Shown: in pieces, positions 16,974 through 26,112 of the stretch
Layout: each line of letters begins with the position of its first letter
How positions within the stretch are numbered: position 1 is the stretch's first letter
Assembly: GCA_018268355.1 (NCBI GenBank)
Contig: JAFDWR010000004.1
Coordinates: forward strand, 549,370-613,369
Reading direction: 5' to 3'
DNA: 64,000 nt
From: Armatimonadota bacterium
Lineage (GTDB): Bacteria; Armatimonadota; Fimbriimonadia; Fimbriimonadales; Fimbriimonadaceae
The notes under the pieces: generated by a model
Databases searched by the model: none
Seen by the model: only the letters and a program-made list of their open reading frames with translations
Told to the model about the DNA's origin: nothing
Position numbers and translations under genes: made by a program

Positions 16974-18316
16974 CCCTGCCCCTCGAAGCCTTTTCCGACC
17001 GAGCCCGAACCGAGGGGCTTTCCACGTTCAAAGAACCAGAACTCGACCTCGAAACCTCCCCCGATTGGTTCCACGAAGGCCAGCGCCGCGCCTGGAACTC
17101 AAAGGCGCGAACCGTCGCCGTCATCGCGGGGGCGCAAAGCGGCAAAACCGTTCTCGGTCCGTGGTGGCTCATCCGCGAGATGCAGCGATGTGGGCCCGGC
17201 GACTATGCCATCGTCGGGCCCACCATCACCCTCATCGAGCGCAAGGCGATCCCCGAGTTCGCCGAGGTCTTTTGCCGCACCCTCGGCCTCGGCACCTATC
17301 GCTCGACCGACCACCGGTTTGTCCTCAGCGAGGAGGGCGCGATGAAGCTTTTTGGCAAGCCCGACGCCTCGCTCACCGTCTTCATCGGCTATGCCACCAA
17401 GCCCGACTCTCTTGAATCCGCCACCTATAAGGCGATTTGGGCGGACGAGGCCGGACAGTCCGACTTCCAGCGTGGAAGCTGGGAAGCCCTCGATCGTCGT
17501 CGACTCGTCCATCAGGCGCGCGCGCTCATCACAACGACGCCCTACAGCTGGAACTGGCTGAAGACCGATCTCCTCGACCGCGCCGAAACCCTCGGTACCG
17601 ACATCGAGGTGATCAACTTTGCCACCACTGCCAACCCGCGAGTGAACCCAGCGGAGGTCGAGCGAGCTCGGCGCGTCCTCCCCGATTGGCGGTTCGCGAT
17701 GATGTACGAAGGGAAGTTCACCCGCCCTGCCGGGATGGTCTATGCCGACTTTCGGCGCGACACCCACACCGTCCCCCGGTTCGAGATTCCCCAGGACTGG
17801 CAGCGATTCATGGGGGTCGACTTCGGCAGTCGAAACACCGCCGCCGTTTGGGTCGCCCTCGACCCGCAGAACGGCATCCACTACGTCACGCGCACCTATC
17901 ACGACGCAGGGCAATCACCCCAAGACCACGTTCGGCGCTGGAGGCATGACGAGCCGGAACCCCTCCGCGTCGGCGGCGCCCCCAGCGAGGGCGACTGGCG
18001 CGAGGGCTTCGCCGAGGCGGGCGCGCCCATCCAACGCCCGGCCATCGCCGCGCCCGAAGTCCAAATCGCCCGAGTCCGCGCGCTCTTCGCCGAGCGCAAG
18101 CTGCTGATCTTTGACGACCTCGAACGGCTCATCCGCGAGCTCGAGAGCCTCAGTTACTGCGTCAACTCCGACGGCGACCCCCTTCCCGAGATCGAGCGGG
18201 AATCCACCTTCCACCGCCACGCCGCCCTCCGCTACGCCTGCACCCTGCTCGCCCTCGGCGAGGAGGCTAAGAAGATCGAGCGCGCCCACCGGTTCCCACC
18301 CGGGAAGAAAGCATAA
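16925..18316 (+). CDS. terL: Phage terminase large subunit
   Basis: 463 residues from the ATG at 16925. ATPase: Walker A AGAQSGKT (residues 69-75), Walker B AIWADEAG (DE near 174), and coupling motif ALITTTPYSWNWL. Nuclease: an RNase H-like domain starts at MGVDFGSRNT (Asp near 299), with further acidic residues in LIFDDLERL and a late HAALRYACTLL helix. It cuts concatemers and drives packaging through the portal. Portal and capsid genes lie more than 5 kb away on the opposite strand, which is unusual. The earlier in-frame start would sit well inside the small-subunit frame. Confidence 0.9.
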   Translation: MARRTSTDSERSREGLALPLEAFSDRARTEGLSTFKEPELDLETSPDWFHEGQRRAWNSKARTVAVIAGAQSGKTVLGPWWLIREMQRCGPGDYAIVGPTITLIERKAIPEFAEVFCRTLGLGTYRSTDHRFVLSEEGAMKLFGKPDASLTVFIGYATKPDSLESATYKAIWADEAGQSDFQRGSWEALDRRRLVHQARALITTTPYSWNWLKTDLLDRAETLGTDIEVINFATTANPRVNPAEVERARRVLPDWRFAMMYEGKFTRPAGMVYADFRRDTHTVPRFEIPQDWQRFMGVDFGSRNTAAVWVALDPQNGIHYVTRTYHDAGQSPQDHVRRWRHDEPEPLRVGGAPSEGDWREGFAEAGAPIQRPAIAAPEVQIARVRALFAERKLLIFDDLERLIRELESLSYCVNSDGDPLPEIERESTFHRHAALRYACTLLALGEEAKKIERAHRFPPGKKA

Positions 18317-18375
18317 CAATTCGATAATGTGTGGCTAAACCTGGCTTAACAATCTGGCCCGTAAATCAGGAAGCC

Positions 18376-19323
18376 ATGTTTCGGAAAGCCTTTACCCTCA
18401 TCGAACTGCTCGTGGTGATTGCCATCATCGCGATCCTCGCCGCCATCCTCTTCCCGGTCTTTGCACAAGCGAAGCTCGCCGCGAAGAAGGCCGCCGACCT
18501 CAGCAACTCCAAGCAGCTCGGCACCTCGCTCCAGATTTACATCACCGACTACGACGACTTCTATCCGGTCAACAACCACCGCGTGAACGGCGGCGTCGTC
18601 GAGCTCCACTGGTCGTGGATGATCCTCCCTTACGTCAAGAACGAGCAGATCTTTGTCAGCCCCGTCGATAAGAACGGCGGTTGGGCACCCAGCTGCTTCG
18701 ACGCGAGCACCAACAACCGCGGCTTCGGCGTCCCCGGCGTCCAGAACAACGGCTGTGTGGCCCAGGGCTACGGTGCGGGTCAGTTCACGATCCAGGTCGG
18801 ACGACTTTCCTACACCGGCAACCAGCTCCTCATGCCGCGCAAGCGATCGGATGCCGACACCTCGACCGCGATCAACAGCACCGTGGTTGACGGCGTCGCC
18901 GACACCATCCTCATCGCGCCGATGACCGAGAGCATCGAGTGTATGCGTCGCGGCGGACCCACCGGCGAAGCCCGAACCTACCGACCGACCCTCGGCGTTC
19001 GCGACAGCGCGAGCATCACCAACTCGTTCTCGAACGCTCTCCCCGCGACTTCGCAGCTCTGGGCGCTCCAAGAGGCCGAAGCGCGAACGATCTTCGCCTG
19101 CAACACCGGCACCCCCGGCGCAAGCTCGGTTGACCACGTTCTCCGCTACACCCACCCGGGTCGATTCGGAAACGGCAACAACTACGTCTATGCCGACAGC
19201 CACGCGAAGTTCGCCGACTTCTACCGAACCCTGAACCCGCGACAGTTCCAGTGGGGCAAGGCGGGCTATTCGATCGGCGGCGCAACCGTCATCGACCGCA
19301 CGACCGGCCTCCCGGTTCAGTAA
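18376..19323 (+). CDS. Type II pseudopilin-like protein (prepilin N-terminus, H-X9-DG type)
   Basis: 315 residues from the ATG at 18376, chosen because AGGAAG lies 3-8 bases upstream and the product then begins MFRKAFTLIELLVVIAII, a classic prepilin peptidase site with Glu5. The rest is a globular domain ending in HPGRFGNGNNYVYADSHAKF, the prepilin processing-associated H-X9-DG signature with DS in place of DG. Such proteins are very numerous in Armatimonadota and Planctomycetota. Role in a pilus or secretion system is inferred. It starts 60 bases after terL but is not phage-like. Confidence 0.85.
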   Translation: MFRKAFTLIELLVVIAIIAILAAILFPVFAQAKLAAKKAADLSNSKQLGTSLQIYITDYDDFYPVNNHRVNGGVVELHWSWMILPYVKNEQIFVSPVDKNGGWAPSCFDASTNNRGFGVPGVQNNGCVAQGYGAGQFTIQVGRLSYTGNQLLMPRKRSDADTSTAINSTVVDGVADTILIAPMTESIECMRRGGPTGEARTYRPTLGVRDSASITNSFSNALPATSQLWALQEAEARTIFACNTGTPGASSVDHVLRYTHPGRFGNGNNYVYADSHAKFADFYRTLNPRQFQWGKAGYSIGGATVIDRTTGLPVQ

Positions 19324-19424
19324 GAAAAGGTCATACTCACGCAAAGGGCCAGTCGTTCGCTCTCCATGTCGAGCGGCCGGCTGGCCCACTGACTTTGTGT
19401 CCTTGAATCAGGTTGAAGCCGCTC

Positions 19425-21065
19425 ATGAAAACCCTCGCCGCCGCCCTCTTGCTCGTCTCTGCGGGCCTCTCCTTTGCCCAGCCTGTCCCCGGAACCACGC
19501 CCAAGCTCGTCGTGGTCATCAGCATCGACCAATTCCGGATGGACTACGTTGACCGTTTTGCCAGTCAGTACCTTCCCGCCCGCAGCGGAGGCAAGGTCGG
19601 CGGATTCCGCTACCTGAGCGAGCAAGGCGCGTTCTTCACCGACGCCCACTACACCCACATTCCCACCGCCACCGGCCCCGGCCACTCCGCCATCCTCACC
19701 GGATCGGGACCCGCGACCAACGGCATCGTCGGCAACGAGTGGTATGACCGCGCGACCAAGAAGACCGTCTATTGCGCGGATGACCCCCTCTCGAAGACCG
19801 TCGGCGGACCCAGCAGCCCGATGAGCCCGCGCAACCTCCTCGTTTCCACCGTCGGTGACGAGCTAAAGATGGCCACCAACGGCCGCAGCAAGGTCGTCGG
19901 CGTCGCGTTCAAGGACCGCGCGAGCATCTTCCTCGCCGGACATGCCGCCGACACCGTCATTTGGTTCGACACGATCAACGGAGCCTGGGTCACGAGCACG
20001 TTCTATGCGAATCGACTGCCCGATTGGGTCACCAAGATCAACGCGATGACCGTCCCCGAGCTGGGATTGAAGAAGGTCTGGACCCCGATGCTCCCCGATG
20101 AGGCGTATTCGTGGACTCGCCCCGCGCCCTTTGCTCCGCAAAACGCGAAGCCGATCTTCACCCACGCCCTTGGCCCGGACAACCCCAAGAACCGCTATCG
20201 AAACTGGACCACCAGCCCGTTCGGTCAGCAATACGTCTTTGACACCGCGACCGCCGCGCTCGACGGTGAGGGACTCGGCAAGGACGACACCCCCGATCTC
20301 CTCGCGATCAACCTTTCGACGAACGACTACATCGGCCATGCCTACGGCCCGAACAGCCCCGAGGTCATGGACATCAGCGTGGCAACCGACCGGATGCTCA
20401 GCCAGTTCTTCAACGCGATCAACGAAAAGGTCGGCCTGAAGAACGTCACCATCGTCATCACCGCCGACCACGGCGTTTTGCCCATCGTCGAGGAGGCGAA
20501 GAACCAGTACAAGCTCCCTTCGATGCGCATTGACGGCAAGAAGCTGGTCGACGCGGTGAATGCCGAGGTCTCGAAGACCTATGGCGCGGGCGAATGGGTC
20601 GAGTCGTTCGATGAACCGAACGTGTATCTCAACCGCGACCTGATTGCCTCGAAGGGAATTGCTCCCGCCCTGGTCCAGACCGCGGTCGCCGAGGCAATGA
20701 TGAAGCAGAACGGCATCCACGCCGCCTTCACCCGCGACCAGGTGTTGAATGGTCGACTTCCGGGCTGGGACTTCTGCAAGGCGGTCTACAACAGCTTCAA
20801 CGTGAGCCGCAGCGGCGACGTCCTCGTGTTCGAGAACCCGGGCAACTACTTCGGTGGCGGAACCGGGACTGGCCACGGCTCGCCCTGGGCTTACGATCGC
20901 CACGTGCCGATCCTCGTTTCGGGCTTCGGCGTCCGCCCGGGCCGCGTGAGCCGCCGGGTCGCGGTGACCGACATCGCTCCGACGCTGTGTCGCCTGCTCC
21001 GGGTGGAGCTGCCGACCGGCTGCACGGGGACGGTGCTGAGCGAAGCCCTCGCGCCGGGGAACTAG
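19425..21065 (+). CDS. PafA-type alkaline phosphatase superfamily protein
   Basis: 546 residues with a signal peptide (LAAALLLVSAGLSFAQ). Motifs of the calcium-independent PafA phosphatases are visible: VVVISIDQFRMDY (first metal Asp), PTATGPGHSAILTG with the Thr nucleophile, GNEWYD with the substrate-binding Asn, KDR matching the Lys/Arg pair, NDYIGHAYGPNSPE and ITADHG for zinc, and TGHGSPWAYDRHVP. It should release phosphate from organic esters in the periplasm or outside. The ATG at 19425 is preferred over a TTG 12 bases earlier. A strong terminator follows. Confidence 0.88.
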   Translation: MKTLAAALLLVSAGLSFAQPVPGTTPKLVVVISIDQFRMDYVDRFASQYLPARSGGKVGGFRYLSEQGAFFTDAHYTHIPTATGPGHSAILTGSGPATNGIVGNEWYDRATKKTVYCADDPLSKTVGGPSSPMSPRNLLVSTVGDELKMATNGRSKVVGVAFKDRASIFLAGHAADTVIWFDTINGAWVTSTFYANRLPDWVTKINAMTVPELGLKKVWTPMLPDEAYSWTRPAPFAPQNAKPIFTHALGPDNPKNRYRNWTTSPFGQQYVFDTATAALDGEGLGKDDTPDLLAINLSTNDYIGHAYGPNSPEVMDISVATDRMLSQFFNAINEKVGLKNVTIVITADHGVLPIVEEAKNQYKLPSMRIDGKKLVDAVNAEVSKTYGAGEWVESFDEPNVYLNRDLIASKGIAPALVQTAVAEAMMKQNGIHAAFTRDQVLNGRLPGWDFCKAVYNSFNVSRSGDVLVFENPGNYFGGGTGTGHGSPWAYDRHVPILVSGFGVRPGRVSRRVAVTDIAPTLCRLLRVELPTGCTGTVLSEALAPGN

Positions 21066-21079
21066 TCGGTCGCTTGATG

Positions 21080-21114
21080 GTAGCCCCGACCTCCGGTCGG
21101 GGCTACTTTTGTTT
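21080..21114 (+). terminator. Rho-independent terminator after the phosphatase gene
   Basis: A perfect 12-bp stem, GTAGCCCCGACC / GGTCGGGGCTAC with a TCC loop (21080-21106), is followed by TTTTGTTTG. It lies 15 bases after the stop codon. Confidence 0.9.
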
Positions 21115-21184
21115 GTGAACTTGGTCCGGCCTATCCCTGAATGTGAGAGTGGGTCGACGTACGTCTTTAGGGAAGCCTGACCCC

Positions 21185-21600
21185 GCCCGAGCCCGAGCCA
21201 ACCCCTCGCCCCGGCAAGCCGGGGCTCCGCCCTCGGGCGGGGTTAAGAGGGACCAACGCCGAGCGACATTTGCCAGGCGACCTCGGAGCAAGGGATGCCC
21301 GACAAGGGCGCCGCAACCTTCCCCCCTGTCTCTGGGCTCCCCCTGCGTACTTCCAGCGGGATGCCCGCCCTTCCCCCTGTCTCTGGGCGAAGGAGCGAAG
21401 CGACGAGGGCGAGGACGGGCAGAGACAGGGGGCCGCCTGCCCCATAGCCCGCTTTTCCGAACCGACCAACTCGGGGACAGCGGGCAGAGACAGGGGGACA
21501 TTGGCAGAACCAGTAGCCGCCTGCCCCATAGCACGTCAATGCGCATTAACCAACCCGGGCCACAGGGCAAAGCAACCCCCAAGAAAAACCAAAAACCCAC
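21185..21600. repeat. Intergenic repeat island 1
   Basis: No gene is convincing here. The stretch holds a GC-rich palindromic module around CCCCGGCAAGCCGGGG (near 21210-21225), a GAGCGAAGCGACGAGGGC module (near 21393-21411), AGAGACAGGGGG blocks, and two reverse copies of the 46-nt repeat at 21436-21481 and 21520-21567. The same pieces recur in other intergenic regions of this window. Confidence 0.7.
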
Positions 21601-21630
21601 CTCAAAAAGGTGGGCCGAAAGCCAAATCTA

Positions 21631-21707
21631 TGGTCGGGGCGACACGATTCGAACGTGCGACCTCTTCCACCCCATGGAAGCGCGCTACCAAACTGCGCCA
21701 CGCCCCG
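21631..21707 (-). tRNA. tRNA-Pro (anticodon GGG)
   Basis: 77 bases on the minus strand, with the CCA encoded. The acceptor arms CGGGGCG and CGCCCCG pair fully, the anticodon stem CTTCC/GGAAG encloses the loop ATGGGGT with anticodon GGG and the G37 usual for proline tRNAs, and the T arm contains GTTCGAATC. Confidence 0.95.
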
Positions 21708-21807
21708 ACGGCGTGAACACGCATTATACCGGAACGCCCGCCGAAAGCGCGACGTAGGAATGCGAAGGCTCCAAGTTCCATAATTGAAGCCGACCCCCGT
21801 TCAAATC

Positions 21808-23151
21808 ATGCCTACCACTGCGCCTCCCACCCTGAAATATCCCGGCCCAAAGTCGAAAGCCATGCTGGAAGAACTCGGCAACTATGTCATCGCCGAGCCC
21901 TACCCGTTTTGCGTCGATATCACGGCCAGCGAGGGCATGTGGCTGGCCACCATCGACAACCAACGCATCTTCGATTGGGCGGGCTACTACGGTTCAAAAC
22001 TCCTGGGTCACAACCATCCGCGCCTCAGCGACCCCGACTACGTCCAAAGGCTAGTAGTGGCTGCTAATAACAAAGTCGCCAACCCCGACTTCCTCACTCC
22101 CGAGTGCCTCGACTTCTATCGCATGCTCCTGCGCGTCGCCCCCGAATCCATGCGCAGCGACACCCTGGAGGTCTATGCGGTCAACTCAGGCGCGGAAGCG
22201 GTCGAAAACATGATGAAGTACCTCGTCGCCAGGTTCAACAAGCGACAGGTGCAAGAAGGGCGACCGAGCGGAAACAAGCGGTTCCTCTACTTCGATAAGG
22301 CGTTCCACGGGCGAACCGTGTTCGCTCTCGGCGTCACCCAGACTATCGACCCCGTCGCGACGAAGGACTTCATGGGCCTCGCCGACAGCGGCAACATCAA
22401 GTTGCCGTTCCCCGTCTTCGATGCCGACGCCTCCCACACCGACAACCTGCGCGCGGCCCTTCGCTCGCTCGACCAGGTCGAAGCCGCCCTCTCGATGATG
22501 TCGGGCGAGGTCGTCGGCATCATCGTCGAACCGATCCAAGGCGCGGGCGGCCACCGCGTCGCGCTTCCCGAGTTCTTCCAGGGGCTCAGCCGACTCGCAC
22601 ACCAATACAACGTCGCCCTCGCCTTCGACGAGGTCCAAACCGGACTCGGTGCGACCGGCAAGATGTGGGCAATCGACCACTTCGACCTCCCGTTCCCGCC
22701 CACCGCGGTCGCCTCGGGCAAGAAGTTCGGAACCGGCCTTGTCTATATGATCGAACCCCTCGGCGACATCGGCGTCCTCGATTCCACGTGGGGCGGCTCG
22801 CTCGTCGACATGGTCCGCGTGGTCCAGGAGATGAAGATCGTGGAAGAAGAGGACCTCGTGAACGAGGCCGCTCTCAAGGGCGAAATCCTCGCCGATGGCC
22901 TCCGCAGCCTCGTGAAGCGACACCGAAAAGTCGCGATGAACGTCCGCGGCCTCGGCCTCTATCAAGGCTTCTCGCTCGACACCCCCGCGCGCAAGTCCGC
23001 GCTGATCAGCTACGCCTTGCAGAACGAGGACCTGCTCCTCCTCGGCGCGGGGACGCGCACCATCCGCACGCGACCGAACCTCAACGTGACGGAAGACGAA
23101 ATCGCCCTCTTTGTTGAAAAGCTCGATCGCTGTCTCATCGCGATCAGCTAA
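21808..23151 (+). CDS. lat: L-lysine 6-transaminase-like class III aminotransferase
   Basis: 447 residues, a class III PLP aminotransferase. Signatures are NSGAEAVENMMK, the AFHGRT stretch, IIVEPIQGAGG, FDEVQTG and the PLP lysine in ASGKKFGTG (near residue 305). The WAGYYGSKLLGHNHPR start and the overall wording fit L-lysine epsilon-aminotransferase (Lat), which transfers the epsilon-amino group of lysine to 2-oxoglutarate. Other omega-aminotransferases cannot be excluded. I use the ATG at 21808; a TTG at 21784 is possible. The gene stands alone. Confidence 0.75.
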   Translation: MPTTAPPTLKYPGPKSKAMLEELGNYVIAEPYPFCVDITASEGMWLATIDNQRIFDWAGYYGSKLLGHNHPRLSDPDYVQRLVVAANNKVANPDFLTPECLDFYRMLLRVAPESMRSDTLEVYAVNSGAEAVENMMKYLVARFNKRQVQEGRPSGNKRFLYFDKAFHGRTVFALGVTQTIDPVATKDFMGLADSGNIKLPFPVFDADASHTDNLRAALRSLDQVEAALSMMSGEVVGIIVEPIQGAGGHRVALPEFFQGLSRLAHQYNVALAFDEVQTGLGATGKMWAIDHFDLPFPPTAVASGKKFGTGLVYMIEPLGDIGVLDSTWGGSLVDMVRVVQEMKIVEEEDLVNEAALKGEILADGLRSLVKRHRKVAMNVRGLGLYQGFSLDTPARKSALISYALQNEDLLLLGAGTRTIRTRPNLNVTEDEIALFVEKLDRCLIAIS

Positions 23152-23169
23152 CCACCCGCCCCCACGCCC

Positions 23170-23198
23170 TTGACAGGATCTTGTCATCGGCGTAGGGT
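23170..23198 (+). promoter_or_regulatory. Promoter of leaderless type
   Basis: TTGACA at 23170-23175, a 17-base spacer, TAGGGT at 23193-23198, then six bases to the ATG at 23205. With no Shine-Dalgarno, the transcript is predicted to begin at or beside the start codon. Confidence 0.7.
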
Positions 23199-23204
23199 GT
23201 CGGC

Positions 23205-23936
23205 ATGGTTCTCACATCGGCGGTCGCCTACTTCGCCCTCAGCACTCTCGTTGCGCCCGACGACGGCAAGGGGTTCGCCGAACTCCCCATCGAGCCTTCC
23301 GCCCTTGCCGGTGGCGCGTGGAAGCTCTCTGAAGAACTCCGAATTGACCCCGCTACCCAGGAGGTCATGTTCGGAGGAAACAAGGCGCTCGGCCCCTACA
23401 ATGAGAACCGGTTTCGGCTGCTCACGATCGATCTCGCCCTGAAGCTGGGCTTTCAGGCGGTTTCGGTGGAAGCCAAAGAAGGAAGCGCGCTTATTGTTGG
23501 TGACACTCGTGTTGGATACTGGGTGCCTTGTACGCTCAACTGCGGAGGAAATCAGACGATCCCAGGCTCGGCCTTCTTTGGCTCCGCCTGTCGATTGGAT
23601 ATCACCGGGATCGGCTTCAAAGTGGATGCCACCGCCGGCATTGGCTCTTTCGCGATTGGGGCGAATGCCAAAACGATTTCTGAGACCTATGCCTTCCGGT
23701 CCATTGGGTTTGACAGCTACGTTCCTTGTGAGATTGCTCTAAAGGATGGCCTGCTCGACCTACTTGGATGCTTCAGCAACATGAATCGCACGTTTGATAG
23801 TCTGATGGGCATCACGGACAACACCAAGCGCGTCGTCATTTCACCTAAATCCATCAAGAACTTACTATCGGTTAAGGTGAGAGTCTCCGACATCAGCAAG
23901 ATCAAGAGCGCGACTTCAATCGAAGTGACCCCTTGA
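23205..23936 (+). CDS. Secreted protein of unknown function
   Basis: 243 residues. A short hydrophobic start (VLTSAVAYFALSTLVA) suggests an export signal. The body has three conserved-looking Cys (CTLNCGG, SACRLD) that could form disulphides, and beta-rich segments. No domain is recognised. Base composition is a little more AT-rich than the neighbours. A canonical -35/-10 promoter leads straight into the ATG. The next gene follows on the same strand after 19 bases and is of similar nature. Confidence 0.65.
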   Translation: MVLTSAVAYFALSTLVAPDDGKGFAELPIEPSALAGGAWKLSEELRIDPATQEVMFGGNKALGPYNENRFRLLTIDLALKLGFQAVSVEAKEGSALIVGDTRVGYWVPCTLNCGGNQTIPGSAFFGSACRLDITGIGFKVDATAGIGSFAIGANAKTISETYAFRSIGFDSYVPCEIALKDGLLDLLGCFSNMNRTFDSLMGITDNTKRVVISPKSIKNLLSVKVRVSDISKIKSATSIEVTP

Positions 23937-23955
23937 GTCCAGGCGTAACGCCGAA

Positions 23956-24846
23956 ATGCTGCCGCTGATCGCCCTGCTCTGCCTCGCAGAACCGCCAAAT
24001 TCCGAGACGTTTTTGGTGCCGCGCGACCTTGCTCCACCATCCGGGATCGTTATCCGACCAAACAACTCTGGTTACGAGGTCGACCGGGTTCGCGTGACCT
24101 CTTTGAAAAACCCATTCCTCCAAGCGGCGGCGGACGCGACGACACGAGCACCCGGCGTGGACTTCCTGCCCGCCGTGGCTCCACCAAAGTCGTTCCGCCT
24201 TGACACTAACAAGCTGACAAGCCTCATGATTCGCCAGGTCGGGGAGCCCTTCGAAAACTTGATCCCCATCTCGTCCGATCCAACCTATGGCTACTCTGGC
24301 TTCTTCCAGACCGCCCGCGAGTTCTCGGTCAACGGCTATGTTCTCGGGACGAAGCTCTCGATCTTCAACCAGTTCCAATCGACCGTGATCTATCAGAAAG
24401 TGCGCGGGGAGTGGGCGGTTGTTGATGGCGTAAGGGTGTTCTTCGGTTACGGTGTCCAACTGAAGTTTAGGATTTCAAGCAATCCCACCTTCCTGAACCA
24501 GCCAAAGTGGTTTGTCTCTTGTACGCCTCGCTCCAAGGTTGAGAAGCAAGATCGTCTCCGGCCTTTCCTAGCGGTGCAGGTTTATGGCGTAGGGAAGGAG
24601 GAAGAGCCGTTTGAAATCGAGGCGACAAAAGAATTGGCACAGTCGAACCCACGTTTAGACGTTTGGGCGAAGGGTTATCGAGATCGAGACATCGACAAAG
24701 TGCTGCAAGCCTCACTCAAACTAGCCGACCGCGTCTTTGACTTCTACTTTAAGGATGGTTCACAGTATGTCGAGCCGATCCTAATCACTTTTCCTAAGAA
24801 GATCGCGGAGAGCTACGTGAGTAACTCGGTCCGGCCAAATCGATAG
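23956..24846 (+). CDS. Secreted protein of unknown function
   Basis: 296 residues. It begins MLPLIALLCLAEPPNSE, a short signal peptide. No domain recognised; the body is mixed alpha/beta with a single mid-protein VSCTPRSKVEK stretch. It follows the preceding secreted-protein gene by 19 bases and is probably cotranscribed. The 3' half is less GC-rich than the surrounding genes. It converges on the hydrolase gene that follows. Confidence 0.6.
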   Translation: MLPLIALLCLAEPPNSETFLVPRDLAPPSGIVIRPNNSGYEVDRVRVTSLKNPFLQAAADATTRAPGVDFLPAVAPPKSFRLDTNKLTSLMIRQVGEPFENLIPISSDPTYGYSGFFQTAREFSVNGYVLGTKLSIFNQFQSTVIYQKVRGEWAVVDGVRVFFGYGVQLKFRISSNPTFLNQPKWFVSCTPRSKVEKQDRLRPFLAVQVYGVGKEEEPFEIEATKELAQSNPRLDVWAKGYRDRDIDKVLQASLKLADRVFDFYFKDGSQYVEPILITFPKKIAESYVSNSVRPNR

Positions 24847-24852
24847 CCCACC

Positions 24853-25674
24853 CTACTTCGGATAGACCTGGAGCAGCACATCTTTCAGGTGCCGCGCCTG
24901 GGTCATGTGGGCGGTTGGCGTGATCCCCGCATAGTGCCAAACGTGCCACTTCCCCTTGTCATACCGCCGAATGAGCGACTGCTCCGACCCATCGGGCGTG
25001 ACCTCGACCATCTCGCCGCCCATCTGCTTCACGAGGGCGGCCGACACCTCGTCTGTCCCCGCATAAGTCGGCGGGTGGATCGCCGAGCAGGTCATCACCA
25101 CTGTCGTCTTCCCAGCGAGCGCCCTCTCAACGAGCGGCTTCCAACAGGCGGCGTGCTCGGGCAGCACCGTCCGCGTGGCGGGGTCGCCGGTGAACGAGCC
25201 ATACATCGAATCCGAGAGGACAACGGTCTCGAGCTTATCGAGGAAATCCGGCTGCCGAATGAGCTCGCGGACCGCTCCGAACCCCGCGCTGAAGCTGGAG
25301 ACGACCAGCCGGTCGACCTTCGTGTGCAGCTGATTTTCGACTTCGGCCAACCAGGGGGCAAAGCTGCCTTCCTTTTTGAATGGGTTGCCATAGACCGTTG
25401 ACCCCTGCCCGAAATTGAAAGTGACGACGGGGTCCTTCAGCCCCGTCGATTGGTACTGGCTCACGATGTACCAGGCGGCGGTGTGGAAGTGCATGCAGAC
25501 GCGCGCGGGGCCGTCGGCTTTCCAGCCGTCGGGGACAAAGAGGGTCGCGGTGAGGTCGCCAACCTTGACGTCGCTGACCTTCCCGCCGACGATCGGGGTC
25601 GGCGGCCCGAGCTTGACCTCGGTCATTTGGACGGGCGTGAGGGTCTGGAGAAGGAGGACACCAACGAGGGTCAT
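24853..25674 (-). CDS. Secreted alpha/beta hydrolase-fold protein
   Basis: 273 residues with a signal-like start (MTLVGVLLLQTLTPVQ). RLVVSSFSAGFGAVREL carries a serine in a nucleophile-elbow position (SFSAG, with Ser for the first Gly of GxSxG), DS follows in VVLSDSMYGSF, and a late His occurs in KWHVWHYAGITPTAH. The order agrees with an alpha/beta hydrolase, perhaps an esterase, but the substrate is unknown. Upstream on the minus strand TAACCT lies 9 bases before the ATG without a Shine-Dalgarno. Confidence 0.6.
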   Translation of the reverse strand: MTLVGVLLLQTLTPVQMTEVKLGPPTPIVGGKVSDVKVGDLTATLFVPDGWKADGPARVCMHFHTAAWYIVSQYQSTGLKDPVVTFNFGQGSTVYGNPFKKEGSFAPWLAEVENQLHTKVDRLVVSSFSAGFGAVRELIRQPDFLDKLETVVLSDSMYGSFTGDPATRTVLPEHAACWKPLVERALAGKTTVVMTCSAIHPPTYAGTDEVSAALVKQMGGEMVEVTPDGSEQSLIRRYDKGKWHVWHYAGITPTAHMTQARHLKDVLLQVYPK

Positions 25675-25728
25675 GAGGGTTTTAGGTTAACAGAAGTTGG
25701 GGTTTGTCGGGGGCGGGGATTGCGAGTT

Positions 25729-26075
25729 GGGCAGGTGAACCCCCTGCCTCTGCCCGCTGTCCCCGTGTCGGTCAGTGAGCAAAGGCGTGCTATGGGGCAG
25801 GTGAACCCCCTGCCTCTGCCCGCTGTCCCCGTGTAGGTCAGTGAGCAGAGGCGTGCTATGGGGCAGGTGAACCCCCTGCCTCTGCCCGTCCTCGCCCTCG
25901 TCGCTTCGCTCCTTCGCCCAGGGGCAGGGGGTTTGGCGGCCGACCCTGACTCCGAGCGATCCTCGAACAGTCGTGGAAGTTGGACTCGGACCCAGCGTCG
26001 CCAACCGTGTCCCCGCGACCGGGCGGAGCCGAGCGAAGCGAGGTGAGGGTTTGGCCCGGGCGGGAGCGGGTCGCC
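25729..26075. repeat. Intergenic repeat island 2 with 66-bp tandem repeat
   Basis: From about 25729 to 25888 a 66-bp unit is repeated about 2.4 times. Each full unit contains GGGCAGGTGAACCCCCTGCC followed by one copy of the 46-nt repeat (25756-25801 and 25822-25867). A CTCGTCGCTTCGCTCC module follows at about 25897-25915, then GCGACCGGGCGGAGCC (near 26006) and GCGGGTCGCC (near 26064), which form a wide inverted pair. No gene is supported here. Confidence 0.75.
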
Positions 26076-26112
26076 TGCACACCGGACTCCACTGACCCAG
26101 AAAGCGCCCCAC

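Noticed and set aside
18346..19389. Long open frame opposite the pseudopilin gene
   Set aside because: The plus-strand frame has a prepilin signal and H-X9-D signature, so the minus frame is a shadow.
21118..21600. Open frames of 100-200 codons across the repeat island
   Set aside because: They read through palindromic repeats in several frames at once and show no conserved protein features.
25729..25888. Short tandem repeat that could be taken for a small CRISPR array
   Set aside because: The repeated unit is 66 bp and almost identical throughout, so there are no distinct spacers, and no cas gene is in the window.
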